Assembly (NCBI GenBank): GCA_030077755.1
Contig: JAQJZZ010000004.1
Coordinates: forward strand, 2,108,001-2,172,000
Direction: 5' to 3'
Origin: Filosporella fistucella
Taxonomy: Eukaryota > Ascomycota > Leotiomycetes > Helotiales
Length of the DNA stretch: 64,000 nucleotides
The translations under genes and the position numbers were made by a program. The first letter of the stretch is position 1. Each line of letters opens with the position of its first letter. The notes beneath the pieces were generated by a model. It was not told the origin of the DNA. It searched no databases and saw only the letters and a list, made by a program, of their open reading frames with translations. Of the stretch, positions 22,367 to 32,175 are shown one piece after another.

Positions 22367-24700
22367 ATGTTTCGATCATTGGCCAATAGCAGATCTGCAT
22401 GGCTATTGCACCGGCCACGTTCATTGTCCTCTTATCGATCTTTTCACCTCTCGCACAAAACGCTTGAGAAAGCCAATTCCTTACCTCATGTACTAGAAAA
22501 AGAGAAACAAGTCGCGGGTAAATCTGCCGCTGCTCCCAAGGGGAAAACCACGAAGGAGCTGAAAGACGAAGTCCAACCAAAACCTGTGGCGAAAAGAAGG
22601 AGCCGTAAGGTGGTAAAAGAAGAGGAAGCATTGGAGGATGAGTCCACACCGAATCCAGTGGTGAAAAGAAGTTCACGCAAGGTGGTGAAGGAATCACAGA
22701 ATGTGTCCGTACCAGAGCCTGTCAAACGAAAGAGGGGGAAGTCGAAGGCGGCGAACTCTACACCATTAGCAGAAGATGCTGCTGAACAACAATCTAAACC
22801 CGAAGGCAATCCGACAAACATAACTGATATCGACTTGAAAAACACTCGGAGTATCACTCGGAGTATCAGGAGCGCAGGGGAAGTAATTGGTGATAAAGTG
22901 ATATCCAAAAGAACTAGAGGGGCCAAAATCTTCGATAAACCTGGAGGACCTCGAGCCAACATGAAAGAGTATGCAAGATGGGTAAACGGAGGGGGGAAAT
23001 TGGGTCCACCAATTGGAGATACCCGGAGACAGAATATTCTCAGTGCCAGCTTGTGTGGTAAGATAGACCCTAAAGTGGTCTTACAGAACTGAAGAAAAAT
23101 AGATGACATACTTGAGCGCCTGAAGCCATCACTTGAGAAGCACAAAGGATGCGATATTCTTGATCTAAATCCAGGATACGGAGTATGGTCGGAAAAATTA
23201 CACGATCACCTCAAACCGAGAAAACACATCTTGATGGAGCCCGATCAGAGTGCATACCAGCCAGCTTTGAAGCCACTTGCTGATGCTCCCAATTCTAAAT
23301 ATGAACTGATATTTAAATCTGGAATTGTATGGAGCCACTTGGACAAGGTTCTTGCTGAGCGTCTACCTTTGCAGGTACCTCTATCAAAGTATGACCCAAA
23401 TCTGGAAAATGAAAACAATACTCTTCTGGTTACCGCCAACCTAGGGTCTTTTCCTGCTAAATCATACCTTGGATTTCATTCTCTAGCCAGTATGGTGCTA
23501 TACCAATTTACTCACGCGATTCAAGCCCACTCTCTGTTTCAACAGTACGGTTTGGTAAGAATGTTAATTTGGTTGGATGATGAGGAGAAAGCTCTAGTAC
23601 TCCCAAGAAATGTCAACTTTCGAAAAAAGGCCGTCCTTGCGAGCGATATAACGTCCAAAATTCATGAGGTAGCGTCAACGACTGAAGATGCGGGTCTTGC
23701 TATACGAAACCGAGCCCTTTCGCTCGCCCATACCCAAAAGGTTATGGATAAAATGGCACAAAATAACATCACTACGCCTCCTGGCCGTGAAAGTATCGAT
23801 ATGGAAATTATTCGAAATGGAATTCCTGATGATATCGATGTTAAGACGATGACCAAGACCTGGGGGGCCGAATTCGCGGAATTAGTGGCGGAATTACCGG
23901 CCATGAATGAAGAACTAGCAAAAAGGCAGGTTGACAATCCCAAAGCCCGGCCGACTCCCGAACACTATGCAATGATAGTGAGGCACAAGTGGATACAAAA
24001 TAAAACAAGTCACGATATCAAGAGGAAAATCAAAGAAGAAGAAATTGCCAATCAGCACGACATGCTGATAAAGGAGTTGCAGGAGGTCGAAGATATTGCG
24101 GATCCGGAAGAGAAGAAATCTGCTCAAACAGACATAGATAAAAGGTTGGCCGTGTGGTATCATGAACTGGAATCCCAGCGCAAAGAATTGCACTCGGGGA
24201 TAAGTTTGAAAAGCCAAAATATACGTGCGGTGAAAAGATTTGATCCTCCTCTCCTCATGTGGGACAGGAGAGACTACGAGCCTCTTCGAGTCAATGCAGA
24301 TGAATTCATACCTCAGAGGCCTATGTGTTTATTGGACATCCAACCTACGCCAAATTGGACTGTCTTTCGTGGTGATGATTGCCAGAAAAACCTCGATTTG
24401 TTGGAATATATTACCGGATCGATGTTCATTGTTCCGAAATCCAATGTGCGGAAGGCCTTAGAAGCTCTTTGGCCCGGGGCGTATGAATACTTGGTACAGG
24501 AGTGCCCATCTCTCAGTGATCCAAAGAAAGGCGGCTACAGGGATTTACGAATGATGGGAACGAGGGAGTTGTCAAGTGAGATGCTTCATGAGATTATGGA
24601 TGCTTGGATAAGATGGCCTTGGCAGCCTACTCGATATGATATAATGCATCGGTTGGGGTCCAGCTATGATGAAACTGATTGGGAGAAGATAGGGGAGTGA
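22367..24700 (+). CDS. mtf1: Mitochondrial transcription factor 1 (mtTFB/Mtf1-like)
   Basis: Two exons: 22367-23057 and 23103-24700, joined through a 45-bp intron in exact frame, 762 aa. The N-terminus is basic and Ser/Arg-rich, as in a mitochondrial presequence. A Lys/Val/Glu-rich low-complexity region follows (about 50-180), with a repeated 'RSRKVVKE' unit. After the intron comes a Rossmann-type SAM-binding segment, D-I-L-D-L-N-P-G-Y-G (248-257), then an acidic loop 'LMEPD'. The later 'LLVTANLGSF' block corresponds to motif IV of rRNA dimethyladenosine transferases. This is the architecture of the fungal mitochondrial RNA polymerase specificity factor, derived from KsgA/Dim1 methylases. It would help the mitochondrial RNA polymerase open promoters. 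The long form is usual in filamentous ascomycetes. Confidence 0.85.
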
Positions 24701-25541
24701 TTATGTATGATTAATATGTATATTAGAAATAGGAGATGTATTAGAATGGATATCTCTTAGAACTTCATACTCGACCTGACAAGGACCTACATACGACACA
24801 GCAATATTTGGAAGTAAACTTCAATCACGACATTTTTTCGCGCCATACTTGTGCTGCTTCTGTCTCCGAAAGCCTTCGACTCTTGTATTTTGCCGTCGAT
24901 AAATCGCGACATAATTTAAAACCCCCTTAAGCTTCCGCGGGTGGGGGGTCTTTGGTCTTGTAACATAATCAAATGTTCTATATTTAACATGGAATTGTTT
25001 GCTAGCTCTTCAATGTCTACTGAACATTGAGTTGTGATGGCAATTTAGTATTCTATAGGGTTTGCGGTTATTTATTACGTCAGGGTCTAATAGCTCTGAC
25101 ACTTGTTGTTTTCCTTCTCTTCCTGGACAGAATAGTATCATCTAGCTACGTTGATATTGCAATGGCGCAATGGCATAATCCAGTATTCCATTTTCCATAT
25201 CCAATCTCTAATTCTTTTCGAGTTGCGCGCTCTAGTTGTGGGCTCTTATTTATTAGACTATCCAGTCTCCCCCTTATGAGAGCTTGCTTGGTCGTTGTTA
25301 AACTTATCGTATGTTTAGGGCCTATTTTACCCTGCAAGTAGAGTTTACCTACTAACATTTTCTCTGTATCTTATTAATTCCCGGAAGCGGAATCTCCTCC
25401 CTCTAGTCTCTTTCCGTTATCAGGGCTAGCTCGGATTTTTTTTTCCCTATTAATAGATGTCCGGGTTTCAACACGGCGATCGAGAGGATAGATGGTTGTC
25501 CACATATGATTCGCACTATCTGCCTTACACATATTTGTTAG
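24701..25541. other. Intergenic; no gene supported
   Basis: Contains the 3' end region of mtf1 and short ORFs without domains. A plausible intron 3' end (ACATATTTGTTAG) at 25529-25541 precedes the acidic ORF described next. Confidence 0.4.
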
Positions 25542-25742
25542 ATCTGTCTTGCTACTTTCACATCCACTGAGACCACTATTCAGCATTTGAGAGAGGTACA
25601 TCCGATTGGGCAGTACCGGCGCGACGAAGAATCAGAGGTTGTGGTAGAAGCAGAGGATGAGTGGAAACTAGGCAGTGATGAAGAATCAAAGTTTGAGGGA
25701 GAATCAGACAGCGACGAAGATCATGGAGAAAGTGACGGATAA
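25542..25742 (+). CDS. Possible terminal exon coding an acidic tail
   Basis: An open frame of 66 codons ends at TAA 25740-25742 and lacks an ATG. It begins after an acceptor-like TAG. The first part has 'TIQHLREVHP', which resembles the second half of a C2H2 finger. The rest is very acidic (Asp, Glu and Ser dominate, for example 'ESDSDEDHGES'). The composition suggests real coding sequence, perhaps the last exon or a remnant of a gene whose upstream exons I cannot place. Confidence 0.25.
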   Translation: MCLATFTSTETTIQHLREVHPIGQYRRDEESEVVVEAEDEWKLGSDEESKFEGESDSDEDHGESDG

Positions 25743-26046
25743 TGTGCCAGCATCTGTGGGGAAGACATGAGGATACATAGACAGTCTAGAAAACTTTTCA
25801 ATTGCTTTGTATGAGATATTTTGTCGCTTTAAGCTGCATTTGTTGGTTTTCTTGAGCCTGGGTGAAAGAAAGGTTCGTTGAGGTCCTTCGCTCGAATATT
25901 GTAGAGGTGCATGAGGGTGAATTAACTCAATCGTCTCCTTCATCGCAATCCGCAAAGATCTCGTCAAGTAACGAACATACAAAAGAAACCTGCTCTCTTT
26001 TTGCTCCTAGCCTTGTATGAAAGAACCCTGCATTAAGTAAATCGAA
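25743..26046. other. Intergenic; no gene supported
   Basis: About 300 bp between the acidic ORF and the end of the HET-domain gene. Nothing recognised. Confidence 0.5.
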
Positions 26047-27291
26047 TCAGTAAATCTTTCCCAACAAATCCGCAATCTGATAGATGATCAGCAGATCACT
26101 TTTGGTATACTTACAGGCTACATCCATTTTCACCTTCGGGATTGATCTGTTGTAATCCACCAAAATGGCATTTGGAGGTATATCGCTTGCCAACCCTAGA
26201 ATAGCATATATTCTGTCCCTCGGATCGCAAGATTGAGAGCTTCGACATGCTTCAATCAGCTGTAGTAAGGGTCTCGCGCTCTTGAAGATCCTTCTTTCTG
26301 AAATACGCATTCCGGCACTATTCCTGATTCTGTCCAGGTAGTCTTGCATTTCTCCTGGGAACCTTGCTTTTGAAGTGTTATTAGCTGCCTCGACGATTTC
26401 CGTGACCCTCCTCAAAGCATCATCAAACACATTTCCATCAACCGAGAACTTTCCGCATAGAATTGTGGTCGAAGATGCAAGTACATATTCTTGCACAATC
26501 CAAATCCGTCTCCAATAGGTCCGCTCCAATAAAGCTGCGAGATCTCCCCATCGAGTGTCAAGTTTGAACGATGATGCAAGAGATCTGACCCAAGCCTGCA
26601 CTCTTCCACCCTGCACAATTCCTAGAATATCATTACCAGCGATCGGACCTCTAGTTGGAGCCGGCGCATGATTCCCATCCCAAGACTGGATATTCGATGC
26701 GAGAAGACCATCCCCACGCTCTGCATGTCCATTTCCACTGACCACGGCAACTTTGACGTATTCCTCTCCTCTTTCCTCAGCCATGATCTCCTTCAGACGT
26801 TCCGCTTCTTCATACACTTTGTCACTCATTCGACTGACCTCTTCAAAAGAATCCCAGATTTCAGGTAGCAACCGAAACGCTTCTTCACATTCCGCTGCAT
26901 CATTCCCTAGCCAGATCAATACATTGCTCGCTCGTCGATAGATATCGCCCATCAACCCCACCTGATGGTTGCGCTCGAGGATATCCGACTGGTTTATGCA
27001 TATAGCGTCTACCCATAGTACCCTTGCTTCCCATGGCCGTCTAAGGGCTCGGAGGGCGTGGTAAAGATTGTTTCGGACGGCGAAAGGCTTCTGGTTGAGA
27101 GTTATCGTATGGTGTTCTCCATTTGCATCGCCCCATTCATACGACAGAGCTTCATATTGTAACTCTGTTGAATTGAATCTGTCGACTTTTAGGGTACATT
27201 CGACAGGTGACTCCGGAAGACCAGGAAGTAGTGTGACAATTCGAAATTGTCGATGATTATCGTTCAAAGAGGTGTAAGTGGGGTTCTTCAT
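26047..27291 (-). CDS. HET-domain (heterokaryon incompatibility-type) protein, short form
   Basis: Single-exon ORF of 414 aa from the ATG at 27291 ('MKNPTYTSL'); the frame is open for 50 more codons upstream, with another ATG at 27441. The HET domain spans about residues 40-300. Its marks are 'YEALSYEWGD', 'VLWVDAICINQSD', 'NHQVGLMGDIYRRA' and 'WRRIWIVQE', then 'DPRDRIYAILGLA' at about 370. HET proteins in Pezizomycotina trigger cell death after non-self recognition. This copy stops about 45 residues after the D-P-R-D block, whereas many relatives continue for 200-300 residues. It is either a naturally short form or 3'-truncated. No frame break is visible inside it. Confidence 0.85.
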   Translation of the reverse strand: MKNPTYTSLNDNHRQFRIVTLLPGLPESPVECTLKVDRFNSTELQYEALSYEWGDANGEHHTITLNQKPFAVRNNLYHALRALRRPWEARVLWVDAICINQSDILERNHQVGLMGDIYRRASNVLIWLGNDAAECEEAFRLLPEIWDSFEEVSRMSDKVYEEAERLKEIMAEERGEEYVKVAVVSGNGHAERGDGLLASNIQSWDGNHAPAPTRGPIAGNDILGIVQGGRVQAWVRSLASSFKLDTRWGDLAALLERTYWRRIWIVQEYVLASSTTILCGKFSVDGNVFDDALRRVTEIVEAANNTSKARFPGEMQDYLDRIRNSAGMRISERRIFKSARPLLQLIEACRSSQSCDPRDRIYAILGLASDIPPNAILVDYNRSIPKVKMDVACKYTKSDLLIIYQIADLLGKIY

Positions 27292-27974
27292 CTTATTTGA
27301 ATGAAATTTTACGTTGGATGATTCGACTTGAAGGGAGGTGTGAAATATATAAATGTTGTAGATGTTTAAATCATTGCCATTGTGGCTGTGGCTGTGCGGG
27401 CGGAACCTGTAAGCTGCAGCGATGCTGCATAAGGCGTGCATTAAGACCTATCACGAGGGCTTGTATCCTCCGCTCTCACCGAGTAACTGATGGAACGCGC
27501 AATGAGATCATATCATTCTATCCTGATGGGTTTAAAGCAATTATTATCACTCTTTCTGACTGTGACACGATAGCATGGGGTTGCAAGGCTCCGGCATCAC
27601 ACACACGTCAATAGGTAGTCGGTTCTATCTCTATATCAAACAGGATGTTTGAGGGCAGAAATGTAAGGATATAAATCGAATCCCGAAATAGGAATTTTCG
27701 GCAAGGAGGTTTGGTTTTGAATGGTACCCGATCTACACAACAACGTATACAACATAAGCCCAGATCCGAACGACTAGAAGTTACGGTATACAATCATTGA
27801 AGCTTCCGATCTCAAAGAAGGCCTTTGCCTTATCGAGATTTCTTAGTTAATGCCATGACAAAGAACCGCATCCTCTTGAAAATTCGCACGAGTTTTAATT
27901 CGAGTAAGTTTAATCATACATCTTTTAACAAATCCCTCCCAACTGTTCCGCTCCTGCCAAGGAATGAAATCCCT
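27292..27974. other. Intergenic; no gene supported
   Basis: Contains the HET gene promoter and the 3' flank of the DUF4360 gene. Short ORFs only. Confidence 0.5.
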
Positions 27975-28647
27975 CTAGCAGCCCCTCCACTCAAGATATG
28001 TCAGGACAGTCGCAGTATTGAAGCGCGAATGCCTCGAGCTCGGGTCACCAGTCACCGCACCCCGATTGTTAATGATAAGCTGAGCGGTACTTCCACAAGG
28101 CGACCAAACCCTACTTCCAGCTGGAACCTTTGCAGTGACTTCGACTTCAGCATCAAATGGGCCTTCAAAGCTGTGTCTTGTATCAGCGGTACTGGCAGCA
28201 TCTGTAAAGTTAGTTTTTGTTATTATGTTGCGAGACAAATCTTACTTGTGGGGAAATAGTAGCTCATAAGATGCACTGCGCTTGTTCCATCGGGGATATT
28301 GATATCATCGCGATATGTGCTACTTGCGACAGAAAATTGTCTGCCATCTTGCCCTCCAATAGTAATTGAAACCCCGCAATTGGCGGTCTTATCACTTTGA
28401 GCTCCTCCTGAGGTCAAGTCAAATGCTGGGAAGTGAGTTTGGATACTTCATTATCGTCAGTCTGGAATCTTGCATCGAACTTGAATGCTTACCAATCCCC
28501 ATCTTGCTTTGCCCAGAAAGATGATCCTTGAGGACAGCCCGGGCCCCAATGAGTTGGTGAGTCTCTTAAGACGACGCTGGAAGCGACAGCAGCTTGAACT
28601 GCACTGATACTAGCAACTAGTGCAAGGGTACTGAAAGAATTAAGCAT
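27975..28647 (-). CDS. DUF4360 secreted protein
   Basis: Three exons: 28647-28493, 28445-28246, 28201-27975. Introns are 47 and 44 bp, total 193 aa. Signal peptide 'MLNSFSTLALVASISAVQA'. Family signatures in order: G-C-P-Q-G-S near the mature N-terminus, 'FPAFDL', 'NCGVSI', 'GRQFSVASSTYRDDINIP', 'YYFPT', 'FEGPFDAEVEV' and W-S-P-C-G near the end. DUF4360 proteins are small extracellular beta-rich proteins, common in plant-associated and saprotrophic fungi, with no assigned activity. The frame is exact over both junctions. The first acceptor (ATGAAG) is less certain than the others, because a better-looking TTCCCAG downstream would break the frame. Confidence 0.8.
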
Positions 28648-30672
28648 TGTGAATGCTTTGGGTATTTGGTTTCGATTTGGATATTCGATGTCAATCAAAG
28701 TTATCTCAAGAAGCTTGGATTGTTATATAATTGATCTGGGAATCGCTCTTGTTAAGTGCTTTCTTAACATGGCGTAATATAACTTTTTCGTGGTGCAAGT
28801 AAGTGGCTAATCAATTTATATTTAATATAGCCTGACGAGATTCATTTACAACCAACCCGGATATAAATTTGATAATTCGATCTTGGCAGCCAATCACATC
28901 CAAGTGAAGGAACAAAGTTATAGGCAGAACCTGATTGTAATTAATGAATCTTCAGAAAACGGAGGCGATCGTCTGGAAATGACAGGTGCTGCCCAATTTC
29001 GGTTTATCCATGACCTCTTCATCAGATTATTCTTGCCACGCGAGACTCACCTGAGCTGATGAAGGATTTCAAATTTAGATTTCGGAGCTTGAATTAAGAT
29101 TTTTAAATTGCATTGACTCCGTAGAATAAATGCTTGTCATGCTATTGTGGATCATGCGATGATATAAAGTTAAGGAGAGAGGCGATGGTAATAGTATGTA
29201 CCTAATCCGGAGGCGAATCCAAAAATAAGCGACCCCGCCCCCTGAAAAACTCGCTTCAGTGCTGGCCACAGTCGATCTTTGTTTTCCACGTGAGAATAGA
29301 TTTCGATCAGCTTCTCTTCGACTCATCGAACAAGTTTTCGCAAAAAGTTATTCTGTCTCTGACTAAAATTAGATCTGTGCAGCAATTTACTGTCGATCCT
29401 TCGGTGATGCCGACCAGGATACTGGAGCCGGAAGCGAGGGTATCAGCCCTGGAGGTTAGGACGCAGTGCCTGTATTTTGACGAGGTAGGCTCTAGAACAG
29501 CGCTGAAATTGGCGATTAAAGCCTAAACGGCTGCCACAAATTCCTGCAGATACGAGTAGTCTGGCCAGTGCCGTGATGAAATAAAAGACTCAGGCTAGAA
29601 TTCAAGAAAGGGCCGATCCTTTGAGATCCGCTATAGCCATGAAATATTGAATAATGATTCGTGCTGTCAACGAAATTACGAAAGAGGAATGCACAAAGGG
29701 CATATGTGGTCCCTACACATCTTCAAGACATCCGGAGCTCATCTTGCAAATCTTTAGTGCTCTCTACAGTTTATATCCAAACATATCTTTCGAGATTTGG
29801 ATGATAATTGTGATGTAACTAACACGGTAAACGGAGTAGATAAGGCTGAAGATAGCTAAGCTTAAAGTTATTGCCTACTATATTACCAAGCTTTAAATTT
29901 TGCCCTCCCAATATTTTTAATTGAACTTAAAACGTTACGTAGATATTGACTTTGGTACGCTTTGAATATACAAGATTCACAAAAACCAGAGGAGCTGCTA
30001 GATCATGTTCACTTTGATAGGGCTAGTCCAAGTGACAGGATGAGTATCAAGATGAGTGACGTCGACTTATTTGCTGCGGGCTTTCATTCTTCGTGTTGCA
30101 TAAAGAGAGATCAAAGGACCGATCAAAGTTCTGTGTAGAACCCTGTGAGTCTTCCGTGCCTCTCAAGGTGGATGACTAGGAGCTACCCTAGTGCTGTAAA
30201 GAGCTGGGCACTTAGAACTGTTCGGGAATCGAGCATCTTTGATTCTATCCCAGGACCGGAGATTGAGAAGAAATAGTAAAACAAGAACATTTTCATCGCA
30301 TTGCTTGTAAAACCTAGAGCAGATCTAATATGATGATATACCAAGATTGGAACCATTCGTCCCAACAGGCGATTCCGTCTAATCCATTCACCTCTGTGGC
30401 CATCACGTGACTCTATGATATTCTATGGACTTAATACTCGTCGGCATGGCGATGAAAGCAGGATATTCTTTGCGTGAACTTTGCAATATCCTTTCCTTTA
30501 ATATCATTGTCCCAACATCAAACTTTCTATAACTGACAGGCTTGTCAACTTGCAACTCTTCCAGTTCTGTTGTCCGAAAACTACTTTCAACGCTCTCACT
30601 TCTTGGTACTGATCATCCGAACGCGGAATCCTTCCAAACACTGTATTCTCAAAATCATACCCCCCAACTTCT
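28648..30672. other. Gene-poor interval of about 2 kb
   Basis: No supported gene on either strand. The stretch is AT-rich around 28690-28900 and 29790-29960. A plus-strand ORF at 29290-29526 has no recognisable domain. The right end should hold the promoter and possibly a first exon of the CFEM-like gene (an acceptor-like TGACAG lies at about 30540). Confidence 0.4.
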
Positions 30673-31444
30673 ATCATCCAGGCGCTTCTATTCCTCGTTT
30701 ACTTCGTCCTCTCCATACGAGGCCAAAGCAGTGCTGTTGTGCCAGCTTGTGGTGTAAGTCCATCACCACTCTTCCACTTACATAACAACACATAAGATTA
30801 GCTAACTCTCTCAAGCAATCATGCATCACATCATTCTCCAATTCTGCCCAAACAGGCGCCCATGGATGTACCAGCCCGGTTTGGAATAGCTGTCTCTCTA
30901 CAACCGAAACTTTAGTGGAGGACCTTCATGCATGCGTCGATTCCTCGTGTGGCAACCACGACTTTGCTGATGCTTATTGTGGTAGTAAGTACTATTGTTT
31001 GGGGTGCGAGAATGAGGCTTACATGGCATAGGGACTGTGTTAAGCCAAAGTATTCCAGGAGGTAGCACCCGAGTGGCGTCCGCCTCTTTTATTGCTCGAA
31101 CAGCATTTACCTCGGTCTCAGGACCTTCCTCCTCCTCGGTATTTCTCCAGAGCCCCCTGATATCTCTTGACTTAGTTAACCTGTTGAATAGCTTCGGAAA
31201 CCCACCCCTCCTGCCTGGCCGAACTATACACCAATATTCCCCAGCTCCAATGAAAATTCGAGACGACCAGATTCCAAAGAGAACAGGCACGACCAAGAAC
31301 GCGGCAATTGTTACTGCGAGCTTTCTTGGCTCGTTACTCTGTGTCGGTCTGATAATATTCGCGTGTTTACGTTGGAAGGGTCGAAGAGAGGCAGCTAGGC
31401 AGATTCGTCAGCAGCAGGAAGTTGAAAACTCTCTGCCTAGGTAA
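30673..31444 (+). CDS. CFEM-like cysteine-rich membrane protein, 5' end unresolved and probably truncated at the 3' end
   Basis: Exons 30673-30751, 30802-30984 and 31032-31444 join in one frame. The first part is a signal-like hydrophobic segment ('ALLFLVYFVLSI') followed by V-P-A-C-A. The second exon supplies a Cys-rich module (Q-S-C, G-C, N-S-C-L, H-A-C-V, S-S-C-G, A-Y-C-G) like CFEM domains. Then come a Ser/Thr-rich stalk and one transmembrane helix (near 'AIVTASFLGSLLCVGLIIFA') with a basic cytoplasmic border. No in-frame ATG precedes the signal-like segment before a stop at 30609, so an upstream exon or a lost start is needed. After the TAA at 31442-31444 the same frame stays open and protein-like to 31546. 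CFEM proteins serve in haem uptake, surface sensing or virulence; the role here is unknown. Confidence 0.5.
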
Positions 31445-31581
31445 GCAGCTCCCATTGCGTTGGACGATATATCACCTGCTTCGAGAACCGAGACGGAGGG
31501 GCAACATGACCCTGAGCATGGAGTGGTTACTGAGAAGCGTGTGTAAATTAGAATGTATGTGCCAGATATTTCGAGGTGGCC

Positions 31582-31965
31582 TCAATATAGAGAATAGATT
31601 TCCATCTATTTCCCGAGGTTGTAAATCTTTGCGATTTGACCTAATTTTCCACCAATCCACTGTCTCTGACCCTATCTCGATGTTCCAAGTGGTTCTAATA
31701 ACCAGTAGCCTCCCAGCGCAGGAGCCATATGGTAGTGTGCTTCTGGAATCTCAGATCCAGGCATATATGGCAATTTTACCTTCTTATCTCCCATTCTCCC
31801 TGGTACCACTCTATCTCCGAGAATGAAAGGAACACTTGCACATATATCATCTGCTAGTTTTTGAATTTTAGCCTGGCAGGATTCCTGGGTAGCAAGAATC
31901 TGGAATGTGAATGGATGCTTGGAAAGCTGTGATACAAGGATCGATTGAATTCGTATCATAGATAT
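31582..31965 (-). pseudogene. 3' part of Zn2Cys6 transcription-factor gene (rest at 41465-42756)
   Basis: The minus-strand frame runs from the retroelement border through 'LADDICASVPFILGDR' and 'GGYWLLEPL', hallmarks of the C-terminal half of a large fungal Zn2Cys6 family. A TAG at 31674-31672 interrupts it. The frame then continues with 'RQWIGGKLGQIAKIY', the expected next helix, before another TAG and a final TGA at about 31582. Both internal stops can be explained by C-to-T changes. Continuity with the 5' part is exact across the insertion site. Confidence 0.8.
31962..31965. repeat. Target-site duplication ATAT, left
   Basis: Direct 4-bp repeat matching 41465-41468 on the other side of the element. 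Joining the flanks with a single ATAT gives an uninterrupted reading frame in the host gene. Confidence 0.75.
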
Positions 31966-32162
31966 TGTAAACAGAACCACAAATAATACAAATAATAAAA
32001 AGGGTAAGCAGCTGGTGGTCTTTAGTAATTATGGCATTATTGTCTAAGTCTCTAAGTATAGAAGGTCGAGCCCTGGAATGATATGATAAAACACTAGAAA
32101 ATAGCCGAACACGTGCTACACGTGACTAGTATAATAAACACTGATTTTAGAGCCCTTTTACA
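31966..32162 (-). repeat. Left LTR (3' LTR of the element)
   Basis: 197 bp beginning TGTAA and ending TTACA. Near-identical to 41268-41464, with six transitions. Preceded by ATAT. Confidence 0.93.
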
Positions 32163-32175
32163 CTCGCCCCCACCT
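32163..32175 (-). other. Polypurine tract
   Basis: On the minus strand AGGTGGGGGCGAG directly abuts the 3' LTR, as expected for the plus-strand priming site of an LTR retrotransposon. It confirms that the element is coded on the minus strand. Confidence 0.7.
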
